Origin: Teratosphaeria epicoccoides | Lineage: Eukaryota > Ascomycota > Dothideomycetes > Mycosphaerellales > Teratosphaeriaceae | Assembly (NCBI GenBank): GCA_021401465.1 | Contig: JADDMT010000086.1 | Span: 62,001 to 126,000 of the forward strand | Reading direction: 5' to 3' | DNA: 64,000 bases | Shown: in pieces, positions 32,798 through 44,114 of the stretch | How the letters are laid out: each line of letters begins with the position of its first letter | Numbering within the stretch: position 1 is the first letter of the stretch | The notes under the pieces: model-generated | Told to the model about the DNA's origin: nothing | The model's input: the letters and a program-made list of their open reading frames with translations, nothing else | Databases searched by the model: none | Made by a program: the position numbers and the translations under genes

Positions 32798-33271
32798 CGC
32801 TGGGTATGTGTGCGATGGGGAATGATGGGGTGGTGCTTGGGGGCTGGTGGTGTCGGAGGCTCCGTCATGCTTTGTATACCTGTCCCACCTTGATGGTCAC
32901 GACGACCCTGGTGGTCACAGATGGAGAAGCGGGTAGCGAAGTGTCATGTCGGGTCGTGCTGCGCACCGTGGTGGTCGGGAGGGGTGGCCACAATGTGTGC
33001 ACACTTGGGGAAGGTGGCCGTGTGGTGCGGTGGTGCTTGCGCAGAGTTGAGCATGATGCCCGTGTCGGCGGTCGTGGTCTGCCGTGGCCGATGGTCATGC
33101 GACGTCAATATTTACACGGTCCAAGACCAATCGCATACAACGTGGCCCTCCGCTCCGACGACTCCCATACGCTGTGCACGTGCTTGCTGCCTGATGCCTG
33201 CTGCCTGCTGCCTGCTGCCTGCTGCTCCCCGCTCCCCGCTCCCCGCTTGCTGCTTCTCGCGCCTTCCTCGC
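32798..33271. other. Intergenic region with short tandem repeats
   Basis: About 470 bp. It holds the F-box promoter and, near the 3' end of the complex I gene, a GCCTGCT / CCCCGCT heptamer-like repeat tract at about 33195-33246. Confidence 0.6.
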
Positions 33272-33693
33272 TCAGTCCTCGTAACCAGCAGGACGCTGCC
33301 GTGGGCCTTTCGGAACTGCGGGACGCGTCAGCTCCACAATCACATTCCCACACCGCTCACCGCGTCTCTCCGCCATGTAGTCCGTGTGCCAGCCAGCCGC
33401 GCCTTCCTCCCACCCCTTCTTCCGTGCAGACTTACTCGGGTATGTCAGCGGGATTTGCGGCCTCGGGCCATCGCCGAACATCCGTCGGAGCGGCGGGGCG
33501 GTGAGCTGTGGCAGACGCGCATCAGCACGTGTCGATCATGCGTCTCGTGACGGCGGTGGGGGGTCGTGAATCAGCTTACGGCAACGACGGGACCCATGCT
33601 GCCGATGACCAGACTCCAGAAGATGGCGGGCTTCCGTCGCATGGCCCAGGAGACGTATTGCCCGGGCTTGTCGAAGAACGAGACGGGCGCCAT
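33272..33693 (-). CDS. nuo-9.5: NADH:ubiquinone oxidoreductase 9.5 kDa subunit (complex I accessory)
   Basis: Three tiny exons, 33693-33580, 33505-33436 and 33315-33272, with introns of 74 and 120 nt, give 75 residues. The product starts MAPVSFFDKPGQYVSWAMRR, continues KPAIFWSLVIGSMGPVVALT as a single membrane span, then TAPPLRRMFGDGPRPQIPLT, and ends YPIPKGPRQRPAGYED. This order (an aromatic N-terminus, K/R-P-A-I/L-F-W-S-L-V, the P-P-L-R-R block, a Y-P-x-P turn and a G-Y-D/E-D end) is that of the fungal 9.5 kDa accessory subunit of respiratory complex I in the inner mitochondrial membrane. Its mammalian counterpart may be NDUFA3/B9; that assignment is less certain. It lies head-to-head with wbp1, with 234 bp between the starts. 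Confidence 0.85.
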
Positions 33694-33927
33694 GTTGACT
33701 GCTGATCCGCGTGAGTGGACGACGACAGATGGCAGATGTGCAAGCGCAAGCCCAAGCCCCAGCCCAAGCTCAAGCTCAAGCCCAAGCTCAAGCGCATCCT
33801 CCCTCCCCCCCGGAGCCATTATTATTCCGCGTCGGCGCGTAGGTACACGTGTGATTCCCCGATTCCATTATTTTTATAAATTGCTCATACACACAAATCA
33901 TTGGGGGCTGTACATATCCTCGTCGTC
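33694..33927. promoter_or_regulatory. Compact divergent promoter, nuo-9.5 / wbp1
   Basis: Only 234 bp separate the two start codons, so both promoters and both 5' UTRs must overlap here. It contains a CAAGCN hexamer tract and an AT-rich patch (ATTATTTTTATAAATTG near 33867-33883), a possible TATA region for wbp1. Confidence 0.55.
33741..33794. repeat. CAAGCN hexanucleotide microsatellite, nine units
   Basis: Nine 6-bp units (CAAGCG, CAAGCC, CAAGCC, CCAGCC, CAAGCT and so on) run without interruption within the shared nuo-9.5/wbp1 promoter. Confidence 0.9.
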
Positions 33928-35431
33928 ATGCCATTACGACTCCGCCTCCTCGCCCTCCTGCTCGGCCTCCTGAGCGTCGTCTCCGCGTGGTCGGCGCAAG
34001 GGACCCAGTTGCTGGTGGTGGTCGACGACGACAGCGACAAGAGCAGGTACAGCCAGTTCTGGTCGGATTTGCACGGTATGAAATCATCTCGCCCCGACAC
34101 GCTCGTCGGATGAGTCATGTGTAATGGAATTGACCCTGGCTGCAGACAGAGGCTTCTCCATCACCTACAAACCCATCAAAGACTCCTCCCTTTCCCTCTT
34201 CCGACACGGCGTCCCCGCCTACTCCCACCTCCTCCTCCTCCCCACCAAAGCCAAGGGACTCGGTCCGAATCTCGCCCCGACCGTCCTGGTCGATTTCGTG
34301 AATCACGGCTCCAACATCTTGCTGGCCCTGTCGGGCGCGGAGGCGGTGCCGACGGCCATCAACAGTCTGTTGCTGGAATTGGACATCGCCATCCCCCCGG
34401 ACAGGAACAGCGTGGTCGTCGACCACTTCAACTACGACGCGCACAGCGCCAGTGAAGCACACGATGTCCTGCTTCTGCCGTCTCCCGAGGGCCGGGAGGG
34501 CCAGAAGAACTACTTTGCCGTCGACGGACTGCTGGCGTTCCCGAGACCGGTCGCGCAGGTGCTGGGCCATGCCAGCCCGCTCCTCGCATCCGTCATCAAA
34601 GCGCCGAGCACGGCGTACACCTACAACCCCAAGGATGACTCGGCAGCCGTCGAAGACGTCTTCGCCTCAGGCTCCCAGATCAGCCTGGTCACCGCCTTCC
34701 AAGCCCGCAACAGCGCCCGCTTCACCGTTCTGGGCAGCGCCGAGGCGCTGGAGGACAAGTGGTTCGGTGTCTCCGTCTCTCCCGCCGGACCCGGCCAGCA
34801 GGCCTCCAAGACCTCGAACCAGGCCTTCGCCCAGAAGCTCTCTCAATGGGCGTTCAAAGAGCGGGGAGTGCTCAAGGCGGGCGCCGTCAAGCACGCGTTG
34901 ACACACGAGGGCACGGGCACGGGCCACATCAAGAACACCACCGCGATGGAGCTCGGCCAGGCCTACGATCAGATCTACCGCATCAAGAATGATGTCAAGT
35001 ACTCCATCGAGTTGTCCGAGTGGGCGGGCGACCACTGGGCTCCCTTCGACCCGCCCGAGCGTGACGCCGTCCAGCTGGAGTTCAGCATGCTCTCACCCTT
35101 CCACCGCCTGAACCTGTCGCCGATCGGACAGACGGCCGAGGCGACCATCTTCGGCGCCGACTTCAAAATCCCGGATCAGCACGGCATCTTCAACTTCTAC
35201 GTCGAATACCGTCGCCCGTTCCTCACAAATATCGAGGAGAAGAGGACGGTCACGGTCCGACACTTTGCCCACGATGAGTGGCCCCGGTCGTTCGTCATCT
35301 CGGGTGCTTATCCCTGGATTGCCGGCATCTGGGTGACGATCGGAGGCTGGGTGGTCTTTGTCGCGATTTGGTTATATTCCGCACCAGCCCAGCCGAAGCA
35401 GAACCTGAAGGCTTTGGGCGGCAAAAGATGA
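33928..35431 (+). CDS. wbp1: Oligosaccharyltransferase subunit Wbp1/OST48
   Basis: Exons 33928-34075 and 34146-35431, with a 70-nt intron (GTATGA...CTGCAG), give 477 residues. The protein is part of the ER oligosaccharyltransferase that transfers glycan to Asn residues of secretory proteins. A signal peptide (RLLALLLGLLSVVSA) is followed by QLLVVVDDDSDKSRYSQFW, DRGFSITYKPIKDSSLSLF, NILLALSGAE and VVVDHFNYD, then a long lumenal beta-rich region. A single C-terminal membrane span (WIAGIWVTIGGWVVFVAIWL) leaves a short basic cytosolic tail. The length is usual for fungi. The splice restores the conserved Asp of DLHDRGFSI; an ATG at 34124 lies inside the intron and is not the start. Confidence 0.95.
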
Positions 35432-35783
35432 TTTTGGAGCTGCTGGGAAGGCTGAGACCCCCGCTCGGCCGGGGACATGTATTGATAGATCTATGGGTAT
35501 CCAATCGATGGAAATTATGGAAAGGTCTCCCTGACAGGCGCCACCGAGACTACTGATCACATTGGCGAACGACACTGACCGATTCACAGTCGCTCATGCC
35601 ACCACGCCCACGGAATCCTCACTGTCGATCGAATATCCCCGATCTTCCTAAATCCCACCAAACTGCGCATATCTGCCGAACCCAATCGACCGCAGCCCTG
35701 TTCTCCACGCATGTCAAGCACACCGATCCCACCGCCTCATCCACGCCACTCGATCCGCGAACGACCCAATCTCCATTCTCCCA
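35432..35783. other. Convergent 3' intergenic region
   Basis: About 350 bp between the 3' ends of wbp1 and the hypothetical gene on the minus strand. No feature was seen. Confidence 0.45.
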
Positions 35784-36575
35784 CTAGCAGCCCGGATCCA
35801 GTCCAAAAGCAAGACACTCCCTCTTCCTCGCGTACTTGGCCGCGGGACTCGTCACGCAGTCGTACAAGTAAAAGCCGCAGAAGACCACCAGCACCACTCC
35901 CGCGACCACCATCCCCGCCATCCCCGCGACCCCTCGCGCCGTTCCTCTCCCGATCGCCGCACCAGGCACTCCGGCCGCGTGCGGAGCAAAGGCACTCGCG
36001 CCGCGCAATGCCCGGTTCAGCGAGGTCGCGCGCTCGAGCTGCGCGGTCAGCGCTGCGCGGGAGTGGCGGAGGTGCTCGATCTCGTGCTGGGGATTTCCGC
36101 CGCGGCGGGAGGGGAAGATGTGGAGATTTCTGTTTCTGTTTCTGTTGTTGCCGTTGTTGCTTCTTTCCGAAGGGGATTCTGGGGCCCTGGGGTCGTGGTT
36201 CCGGAGGTTGTGGGGGAGGGTGTCAGGAGTGTTGGCGGGAGAGGAGAAATTGATCGTCATGTTGATGTTCTGCGTTGGTGCTGCTGCTGCTGCGGGTGTT
36301 GGTGGTGGTGGCTGGTGAGTGGGCTGGTCTTGATTTGGTGCCGCGTGCGATGGTGGCGGAGTCCCGAACGGTTCTGGTGACGACTGGGCGGGGGAGAGGG
36401 ACAGTGACGAGAGGTTTCCCGAGAGAACATTCTCGTCGTCGTGGTTGAAGCGGTTGGGGCGGTCACTGGCGGGACTGGCGGTGCGGGAGAACAGGGGTCG
36501 TCGGCGCCAGGATGGAGCAGCATCGTGGTGCGCCGCGGGCGCGGGGTTTGGAGAAGTTGGGTCTTCCGTGTTCAT
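35784..36575 (-). CDS. Hypothetical tail-anchored protein
   Basis: 263 codons from the ATG at 36575, which sits in a good context (CAACCATGA); an in-frame ATG at 36659 would add 28 residues. The first about 150 residues are Pro/Ser/Asn-rich and likely disordered. A short helical segment follows (HEIEHLRHSRAALTAQLERA, possibly coiled coil), then one strongly hydrophobic stretch (GMAGMVVAGVVLVVFCGFYL) close to the C-terminus, so the protein looks tail-anchored with a short end. No domain was recognised; the target membrane is unknown. Confidence 0.6.
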   Translation of the reverse strand: MNTEDPTSPNPAPAAHHDAAPSWRRRPLFSRTASPASDRPNRFNHDDENVLSGNLSSLSLSPAQSSPEPFGTPPPSHAAPNQDQPTHQPPPPTPAAAAAPTQNINMTINFSSPANTPDTLPHNLRNHDPRAPESPSERSNNGNNRNRNRNLHIFPSRRGGNPQHEIEHLRHSRAALTAQLERATSLNRALRGASAFAPHAAGVPGAAIGRGTARGVAGMAGMVVAGVVLVVFCGFYLYDCVTSPAAKYARKRECLAFGLDPGC

Positions 36576-37408
36576 GGTTGTCGTTGGTGAGGAGGTGTGG
36601 TCTGGATCTGTCAGCTCCTCGGGTTCCCTGTACGTCCTCGTCCAGCGAAAAGCCTTCACTCACCTCTGCGCTGCGTCTCCGGCGGCGGCGGTAATTGCTC
36701 GACCGATGTCGCTGCACGATTCGCGGTGCCCTTGCTTTGCCGCCCGTTCCTCGACGGCGTACCTGTGCGAGGATCAGTCGGTGGCCAAGCACTCGTATGC
36801 AGAGCAGCGGAAGCCCTACGATGCAGACGCCCGCCGTGGAGGTCGGGGAAGTCACGGATCCAGGCTCTTGACATGCAGATGGGCGCTGTGATTGCTCGGT
36901 GTCTTACTTGAGGTGGACGTGTGGTGTGTGGGATGTTTGACAGGGTACCAAGGCACTGCGGTGGTGCGATGGAGGATGTATGTCTAGCTTGCTGGACGTG
37001 GATGTTGTGGACGGCGTGAAGGGTCGTTTTGTGAGGATGTATGCCTAGCTTGCTGGATGTGGATGTTGAGGACTGGCGTGAAGGGTCGTTTTGTAAGGAT
37101 GCTGCGGGACGTTGAGACTTGTCTTGGGTGGAGCGTGAGAGGCGAGGTATGTATGTCTCACGCATGTCAGTGTTGCCAGTGCAGGACAATGAAATATGAG
37201 ACCGATCGTGTCGAGTTGCTGGTCGAGCTGGCGATCGTTCACCCGCGCCCAGCAGGAAAGATTTCAGATTATGGGGAGAGACTTGACGAAGATCGGTCCG
37301 TCCCAATATCCAGCGCCCGCTTGGTTCATGAGTAAGTCGCGGACCAGGTGACGACCACCACAGCGTGCCAGCCAGCACACTGTCCCAAACACAGACTACC
37401 ACACTGAA
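36576..37408. other. Intergenic region with a 61-bp duplication
   Basis: About 830 bp. Apart from the tandem duplication at 36974-37096 I see no gene; the minus-strand open frame across it is low-complexity and carries no signature. Confidence 0.45.
36974..37096. repeat. Two-copy tandem duplication, 61/62-bp unit
   Basis: Units 36974-37034 and 37035-37096 differ at only a few bases and one indel. They start with GGATGTATG and end with GGGTCGTTTTGTRA. Confidence 0.88.
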
Positions 37409-38458
37409 TCACCCCTCATGCTTCGCGGCCTGCTCCAACCCCCAATAATACCCCTCCATCTCCCCCAGCTTCCTCCTCCAAACCCCCTTCAAGATCGGAT
37501 CCATGTCGTCAAAGTCTGTCCAGTACTTCGCGTGAAAAGACCGCACGCCCGCGTTCATATCCCTCACCGTCGGCCAGTTCGTGTGGTACTCATACGGCAA
37601 TTTCTGCCACGGCATGTTGCCCCACAGCCGATGCGCATAGTTCAGCAGGTTCTGCTCAGGGAACGTGCCGTCGAACAGTCCGTCGATGTCCAGGAGAGAG
37701 AGGTAGTAGTTGAACAGCTCGGTGTCGGGGGCGAGGACGAAGAAGCCGGAGTTGAGGTAGGATAGATTTTTGGGTGGGGGGATGGTGTGGTTGTAGCGGG
37801 TCAATTGATCGGGAACGCCTGCGAAGGTGTAGGTGGGTGGTAGAGCCGCTTCGTTGCTCTTGATGTGCGCCGAGATGTTTTTGGTGGGTTGCGGTTGGGT
37901 GGCGGGCTCGTCGAAGACGCCGCTGAGGTCGCCGGTGACGAGCATGTCCGAGTCGACGAAGAGGATCTTGGAGTATTCCGTCATCTGCCAGAGCCGCAGC
38001 TTGGTCATCATGTTGGCGTAGCTCCCGTTGGGCGCCGCGGGGCTGTCCCACATGAGAGGCTCGATGACGGAGACTGTGGCGCCGTCTCTTTCCAGACGCT
38101 TGCGTTTGCGTTCGGCGACGCTGGGCATGCAGAAGACGAGGAAGGGAATGTTGCGGTTTGTGCTGCGGGCTGTCTTGGAGTGCAGCAGCTGGTAGACGAG
38201 GACACGGGTCGCGATGTAGTAGCCGTCGTTCTCGTCGTCATCTGCTTCTGTTGCCGCGGTTTTGTTGTCAGGCGCGGTGAGGAAGGTAGCGTATGCGAGC
38301 TTCGCTTCGTCGGTCTTCATGGAGGCATTCTGCTCGGACCAGGCGAGTGCATCGTTGTAGATGAGACTCCAATATGTGATGGTAAGAAGGAGCGCTGAGA
38401 CCAGAACAACATAGAGACATAGCCGCATCGTGCGAGAGGGTATGTTTTTCACGTCCAT
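37409..38458 (-). CDS. Golgi-type glycosyltransferase, GT8-like (glycogenin/Gnt1 group)
   Basis: 349 codons, intronless. It is a type II membrane protein: a short basic N-terminus is followed by one span (LCLYVVLVSALLLTITYWSL) and a lumenal catalytic domain. GT8-like features are YYIATRVLVYQLLHS, the metal-binding D-x-D in KILFVDSDMLVTGDL, NSGFFVLAPDTELFNYY, FPEQNLLNYAHR and the final SFHAKYW (usually H-F/Y for the second metal ligand). Relatives transfer glucose or N-acetylglucosamine to proteins or glycans; the donor and acceptor cannot be told here. Several N-x-S/T sites occur in the lumenal part. A Golgi location is inferred from the topology. Confidence 0.85.
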   Translation of the reverse strand: MDVKNIPSRTMRLCLYVVLVSALLLTITYWSLIYNDALAWSEQNASMKTDEAKLAYATFLTAPDNKTAATEADDDENDGYYIATRVLVYQLLHSKTARSTNRNIPFLVFCMPSVAERKRKRLERDGATVSVIEPLMWDSPAAPNGSYANMMTKLRLWQMTEYSKILFVDSDMLVTGDLSGVFDEPATQPQPTKNISAHIKSNEAALPPTYTFAGVPDQLTRYNHTIPPPKNLSYLNSGFFVLAPDTELFNYYLSLLDIDGLFDGTFPEQNLLNYAHRLWGNMPWQKLPYEYHTNWPTVRDMNAGVRSFHAKYWTDFDDMDPILKGVWRRKLGEMEGYYWGLEQAAKHEG

Positions 38459-40760
38459 GTTGTCTGATCATGGAGGCTGTCCGCGCAAAGGCTCTGCGCC
38501 AAGGTGGTGGAAGCAACGAGTGTCCTCCGTCAAGCCGTCTTGCAAGGTGTTGCTGACCTCTGCTTGGGTTCGATGGAGACCCGAAGCTGGTCCCGACAAG
38601 GATCCGATGGCATTTCGTCGCTTGCCAGGCATCTAGGATTTATAGGTCGGGCCAATCTGGGCTGTCTTCTCGTGTGAATGAATAGTAATGACCAGTCCAG
38701 AAGCGAGCGGATGGGCCCAGCGCGATGGCTGCGAGGATTTTACCAAGTTCACGTGTGCGTGCTGTCAGGCACAGAGCACTGGCATTTGACCAACGAATAG
38801 TCTGTCGGTCGTCGACGAGCTGTCTTGATGGCGAAGAGCATGGCAAGACAGCGCAACAGGGTCTTTGCGCAGCATCTTTCGGGAAACCTTGCATTGGCGA
38901 AGTATAGCGAGATGATGGGACGAGGGTTGGTACCTGGTGCGCGTTGGAGAGCAGGACTTCAACAGTAATCAATCTCGGGGGACCCATGGGTTGTAGTCTG
39001 ATCATAACAATTCGCGGTTCTGCCTTGCCGCTTTGCATCACTGATACTGATGCACGAGGCACCGATCAAGACTTGTATCATTGGAATTGGTCGCTACTGT
39101 ACTTATCCGCATCCCGATCACACAACCAAGGAAAGCACAAAGTATCTTCGCCCCCAACGAACCAAGTATAGCTGTGTGCGACTACTCTCAGGCGGCCAGG
39201 TCGGGCACTTGTGGTGGCCTCCTGACGTGTTGTTCGCAGAAACACGGTCAGCTTGGTATACTTGGCTGGCAGCGTAACCAGTTGGCCAGCTAGGGCTCCT
39301 ATTTTCATGCGCGATCTGGCCTTGATCACTTTTCGACCGTGGCTTTGCGGCGGCAGCGCCCCGTGCATTGCGAGACTTGGAAGCCATGCTCGCGGATAAG
39401 AAGGGGTCGATCGATGCATAGAGAGCAGTATCTGTCCAATACTGTTGATGTCTTCCTCAAGAGACTAATGATGTTGCTTTCTTCTTCCGGAACCTACCAA
39501 GAGGAATTGTTCGTGGCTACGAGATGTTGTATAAACGGTTCGCAAGGCAGGTGAGTGGAGGTCTCTCATCAGATACTCGTCGTGAATGCGCTGAACGAGC
39601 CCTTGTCGCACAGCCCTCTGAGAAGCTCGCCTGTGCTCGTCACAAGCTAGAGACCCGTATGATCCTGTTGTGCTCAGCTAGCCTCGGGCAAACCGAACGC
39701 TCCAAAATGGCTGTACCTAGAGGACGAGCCTTGACAAGGTTGATCCTAAGGATGACTATGATTGTCAGCGCTGTCAATCTAGTAGCGCCGGCCACCTCCC
39801 GCATCCGATGTCACGCAATCCAATGGGTAAGCCGGATTCTGGTTGGTTTCGGGGTATTGCAGATTGCATGCATGTGACACTTACGATACGCAATGGGCAG
39901 GCCCGAGCTCCGCAGCCATATCGCGGTACGATTGTTTCTAATCAGCTCACTGTTGATGTGCATTCAGAGAATTTGTCTCCATCCCGAGTGAGCGGCCTTT
40001 GGGCTCATGGCAACACATGTGGATGCTCAGGCCTCATCTTCCACGACGGGACCAATGACTTGGTCTTGACGACCACGATGAACGGCGGAATCATGCCATC
40101 GACAGCAAGATTGGCACGGGAAATGTGAGGGCAGCGGAGGCAGGGCGAAGGGCTGTGTCATCGTAGGTGTGGCAGCGACAGCGAGGCTCCGTCGGATCAG
40201 CTGAAAAGTATGTCTAGCTATATCATAGGTGCGGGCGGGCAAGGGTAAATAGATATGGATCGCGGTTATGATGCTCGAGGCGCACGGGGGTGCAAGCTGA
40301 GGCGCCTCGCGTTCTAGCGAGCGGCTCAATTGCCACCTTGTCCTGATGCGGAGACGGGGCGATAGTCGATGCATTCGGCATGATAGGACCAGGTGATACC
40401 ATTCTCCTTGATGTCTTCTGTTCGTTATTTGACAAAGACGACGTGGGAGATCATTGGAGCTGGACGGTTTTGCGATCTACCTACACTTTAGTTTGATGAA
40501 TTCGCCGCAAGACATACGCTGCAGGTCGCGGCGGACTCGTGCTAGATCCGCACTTGCTGTTGGACGATCTCTGGCCGACTGCTAGATCCTCCTTGCCGAG
40601 ACTTGTCGAATCGAAAAAAGGCAATGGTCATGAAATGGTAGCGAGAAATTGGGCAACTGTGCTGATACATTTGACAGCTCATGCCACCAGCTTGCTGGAA
40701 ACAGCTTGTCTGACTGTCGTGGAGACCAACGGAAAGGGTTTGAAGTCGTTTTGACATGGT
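38459..40760. other. 2.3-kb gene-poor stretch
   Basis: No gene was recognised on either strand. A plus-strand frame ending at 40128 looks somewhat protein-like over its last 80 codons but has no domain, no clear start and no splice context. The left end must hold the glycosyltransferase promoter. Confidence 0.4.
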
Positions 40761-41748
40761 TTACTGCTTCCCGAGCACACGGCCTAGTTCCTCGCCTCGA
40801 TCTGTGGCCGCCTTGACGGCCTTCTCGACGATGCTCGCAAACCCGGATGACTCGAAGCTCTCGAGCGCGGCCTGGGTTGTACCGTTTGGGCTTGTCACAT
40901 TCTTTCTCAGCTGACTCGGCGGGTCGGTAGCCTCGACCATCATCTTTCCTGCGCCGAAGCAAGTCTGCTTGGCTAATCTCGTGGCCTGAGCTTCGTCCAG
41001 TCCCAGATTGGTTGCAGCAGCAATCAAATGCTCAACCATGCCAAAGAAATATGCTGGGCCGGAACCAGATAGACCAGTCACGACGTCAATGAGCTCCTCC
41101 TCGCCGACCCATTCTGTGGCACTGCTGACCGTTGCGAGAAGCGTCGTGACTTGCTTTTTCTGGCTTTCCGACACGCCCTCGCCGGCGTAGATACCACTCG
41201 CACCCTCGCCCACCAGGGCCGGCGTATTTGGCATCACTCTGACGATGGCGGGACTTCGCCCTTGTTGAGTTGTGCTCCATTCTTTCAGGCTGGCACTCGT
41301 TACTCCTGCAGCGATCGACACGAGAAGCGGGAGCTGTTCAGCAGCGAAGGCCGAAGAAGAAGCGAGCTCGGTGCATACAGTCTTGGCGACTTGCGGTTTG
41401 ACTGCCAGTATGAGTATGTTGGCGCCAGTAGCAGCCTTGGTATTGTCGTCTGTAGTCTGCACGCCCAAGTCGGCCATCTTCTTGCGATTGACATCCCACG
41501 GCTCGGAGACTGTAATCCTAGTTTTCGACATCCCTTTGGCCACCAGTCCAGAAATAATGGCTGCGGCCATGTTGCCGCCACCTGGCTGAGACGTCAATAT
41601 GAGTTTAAATCCAACGGCAACAGAGGCAATGCAGTGTATATTGCAGGCTCTTTGAAAGACTGCCATATCATAAAACATGGTTCGAACTTGTCGTCTACTT
41701 ACCAATGAAGGCAATGCTCTGAGAAGAGAGATCCGCCGCCATTGTCAT
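40761..41748 (-). CDS. pro3: Pyrroline-5-carboxylate reductase
   Basis: Exons 41748-41703 and 41581-40761, with a 121-nt intron (GTAAGT...GCCAG), give 288 residues. It carries out the last step of proline synthesis, the NAD(P)H-dependent reduction of pyrroline-5-carboxylate. The splice creates the Rossmann motif FIGGGNMAAAI; the unspliced upstream sequence is not conserved. Other signatures are ILAVKPQVA, VSIAAGVT, VRVMPNTPALVGEGASGI, VTGLSGSGPAYFFGMVEHLI, ATRLAKQTCFGAGKMM and the NVTSPNGTTQAALESFE region near the active site. The length matches the family. It is cytosolic in yeast. Two ATGs lie at 41748 and 41742, and either could serve. Confidence 0.95.
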
Positions 41749-44114
41749 GGATATTAGGGTACCAGGAAGTTTGACAAGTCTGGTTGACGGATCCGTCAAT
41801 GCGTGAAGTTGTTGTGTGTGATCACAGAGAACATGTTTGAGCATTCGAGACCGTACCTGATGACTAAGCAACATCGCCAATGACACCCGTATTCCCGTAC
41901 ATCTACCCCCATCGTTTCTACATACTGTCCGTCTCTCTTCGCGCATCTAATGTGCTCTCCACGCTTGCACCGAAAGCATTTAGACGGTCATTAACCACGA
42001 GGCTTTGAAATCCCTGGCTGTCATTTCCGGAACATCCGGATTCTCCCTGTGCATGCTCTGCCTGTTGTACTATCATACCTTGTCTCCGCCATCGGGCCAC
42101 TCCATCGAAAATACATTCTTGCGTTGTGTGCAATGCTCAATCAGGTCCAATATCAGCTTCTGCGACTCTGTGCTGGCCGAGGAATTCTCACCCCCAGCTT
42201 GGCCTCATCTACGCCAGTCACATGCTTAGCATGGGCCGCCAGGTATCAGGTGTTCTAGCCGAAGGCGACGTCTGCACAAGCTTAGGGGATGCCGGAGACT
42301 CTTCGTCTGCTCCGCGGCTGTCGGTCTTTTGTACACTCCCATGGCGCGAGCGACTGTCGGTCCTTTGTACAGTCCCGGACTTCCCAGCCGTCGCGAATGC
42401 CAAAGATCATGTTCAGTCATAAGATCTTCGAGCTCCTGCTTCTTTTCGACTGGCAAGTCCGCATATGTTCTACGCGTAACTGCGAAGTGCGTGTAGAAAT
42501 CGCCCGGCTTCGTCCTGTAATGCGACATGAGAAGTGAAAACTTGGATCGCAGTTGGTGAAATGAGGAGTCTCTCTGCCATGGTACGTTCCTAAGCTATGA
42601 AGCTACCTCCGACTGTCTGGCTTGATAGGAGAGCCATCCAGCTAAATGTCGCCGACATCCAAGGGGGCAACTCTGTCACTCTCGATGCCGAAGCAGAAAG
42701 GGTTGACTTCGAGTTGAGAACTAAGCTGGTGGGTGAAGGCGGTATGCCCTTCGTCATTGAGGCCAGTGTTCCGGAATATCAGGACTGCATATTCTCCGTG
42801 CATGCCTGATAATTGTACGCTGGTCAAGCTGCAAGTCGGACTCGAGCTTTGGCAGTTCATCCCTCCGTCTGCTTCACGACTTCTGCGCCCAGCGGTATAT
42901 TCCAGTCTCCAGTGTCGTCGGCCACTTTTCTGGCCGTCTTCGGACGGTTGATGGCGGAATCTGGAGATGCTGGTCGAGGCGGCCATACGTCATCGTACAC
43001 ATATGGACTGGACTAGAAGTCCGTCATCAATGGTGCGGTACCTAGGCCAGGATAAGTGGTCACGCTTATGGGTCGAGCTGCGGCCGCCACGACGATCACG
43101 ACGAAACGACACACACATAACAGAGGTCGGCACGTTGGCACAGTGCTTGGTTCACTGGCAGCTCCGATGCATTCGATTCTTCATAATCACGATATCCATT
43201 GACTTCCCTCCATCCGAGTATTGGCTAGACTTTTGGGCATGGTTCCGAGAACACATCCAAATGCTATGCGTGATACGAGGTCGTGCTCGTGCTTTTGTGA
43301 TCACGCTTTAAGGATGGTGAGACAGCGGTACAGAGTCGTGGTGTTGCAATGGCGATGCCATGACCGATGGGACGAGGATAGATGTATGAGAGCGGTAGTC
43401 CTGTAATACATGCAAGACACCCTCCGCGCGTGCAATTCCGCCAAGGCCTCAGCGTTGATCCGAAAGTCAGCTTGTGTTGTGTGCCGAGTAGGCACTTAGC
43501 GCAGCACCTGCTTCTTCGGCTTGATGCGGCAGGTGTGCTGGTCCTCTGACAGCTGCGGGTATCACGTTGTTTTGCCACACTGGGCCGCCCGAACTCGATT
43601 TCGTATTGCACGCCAATCTGCTCGGTGAGTAGTTGCGACTGCACTTTTGCTTTGTCAGCTTGCTCACAAATCTACTCCTGCGAAAGCACGGGAGGCTCAT
43701 GGAGCAGTGAAGACCGCTGAAGTATGTGTGCGGTCGCAAGTTGCTGATGATTTGGGGTCTCATGCTTTCGATTCAGAAGACCGAATCATTTATTGCGCTG
43801 AGGTGTCGAAGCTTTCAGTATTTGCAGGCCAGGAGACAGCCAAGCGATGCTCGACTCGGCTAGAAGGGTACACTGAGCGAGACATGCTGCTTTGGACGAT
43901 TTCGGGAGCCGGGAGTGGATGAATCGGGACTGTCCAAGCAACGCCGAGCCCATTCTATCTTCGAGAACGCCTCAAGCGCAATCAATGCCCTTATATTGCG
44001 CATCTAACCGTGCCGCAAAACGTTGCCACGTCTCGATACCAGCCATGCATCCTCTGGTCTTATCGGCGCCCATACCCTTCGTCATGGCACGCAAACTATC
44101 ATCAAATCCCTTCC
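41749..44114. other. 2.4-kb gene-poor stretch
   Basis: I find no recognisable gene. Minus-strand frames at 42226-42528 and 43264-43763 contain protein-like patches but no signature or consistent exon structure. A short near-repeat of about 24 bp (with TGTCGGTC.TTTGTAC) occurs twice at about 42320-42378. Confidence 0.4.

Noticed and set aside
36656..37402. Minus-strand frame of 248 codons
   Set aside because: Low-complexity Thr/Ser/Pro/Arg composition, crosses the 61-bp duplication, no domain.
39808..40128. Plus-strand frame with a protein-like final 80 codons
   Set aside because: No start context, no domain and no splice partners found.
42226..42528. Minus-strand frame beginning MSHYRTKPGDFYTHF
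   Set aside because: The first 45 codons look protein-like, but the rest is repeat-derived and no family or intron structure supports a gene.
43264..43763. Minus-strand overlapping frames with a patch EQIGVQYEIEFGRPSVAKQ
   Set aside because: Too short to name; adjoining sequence in all frames is unlike protein.
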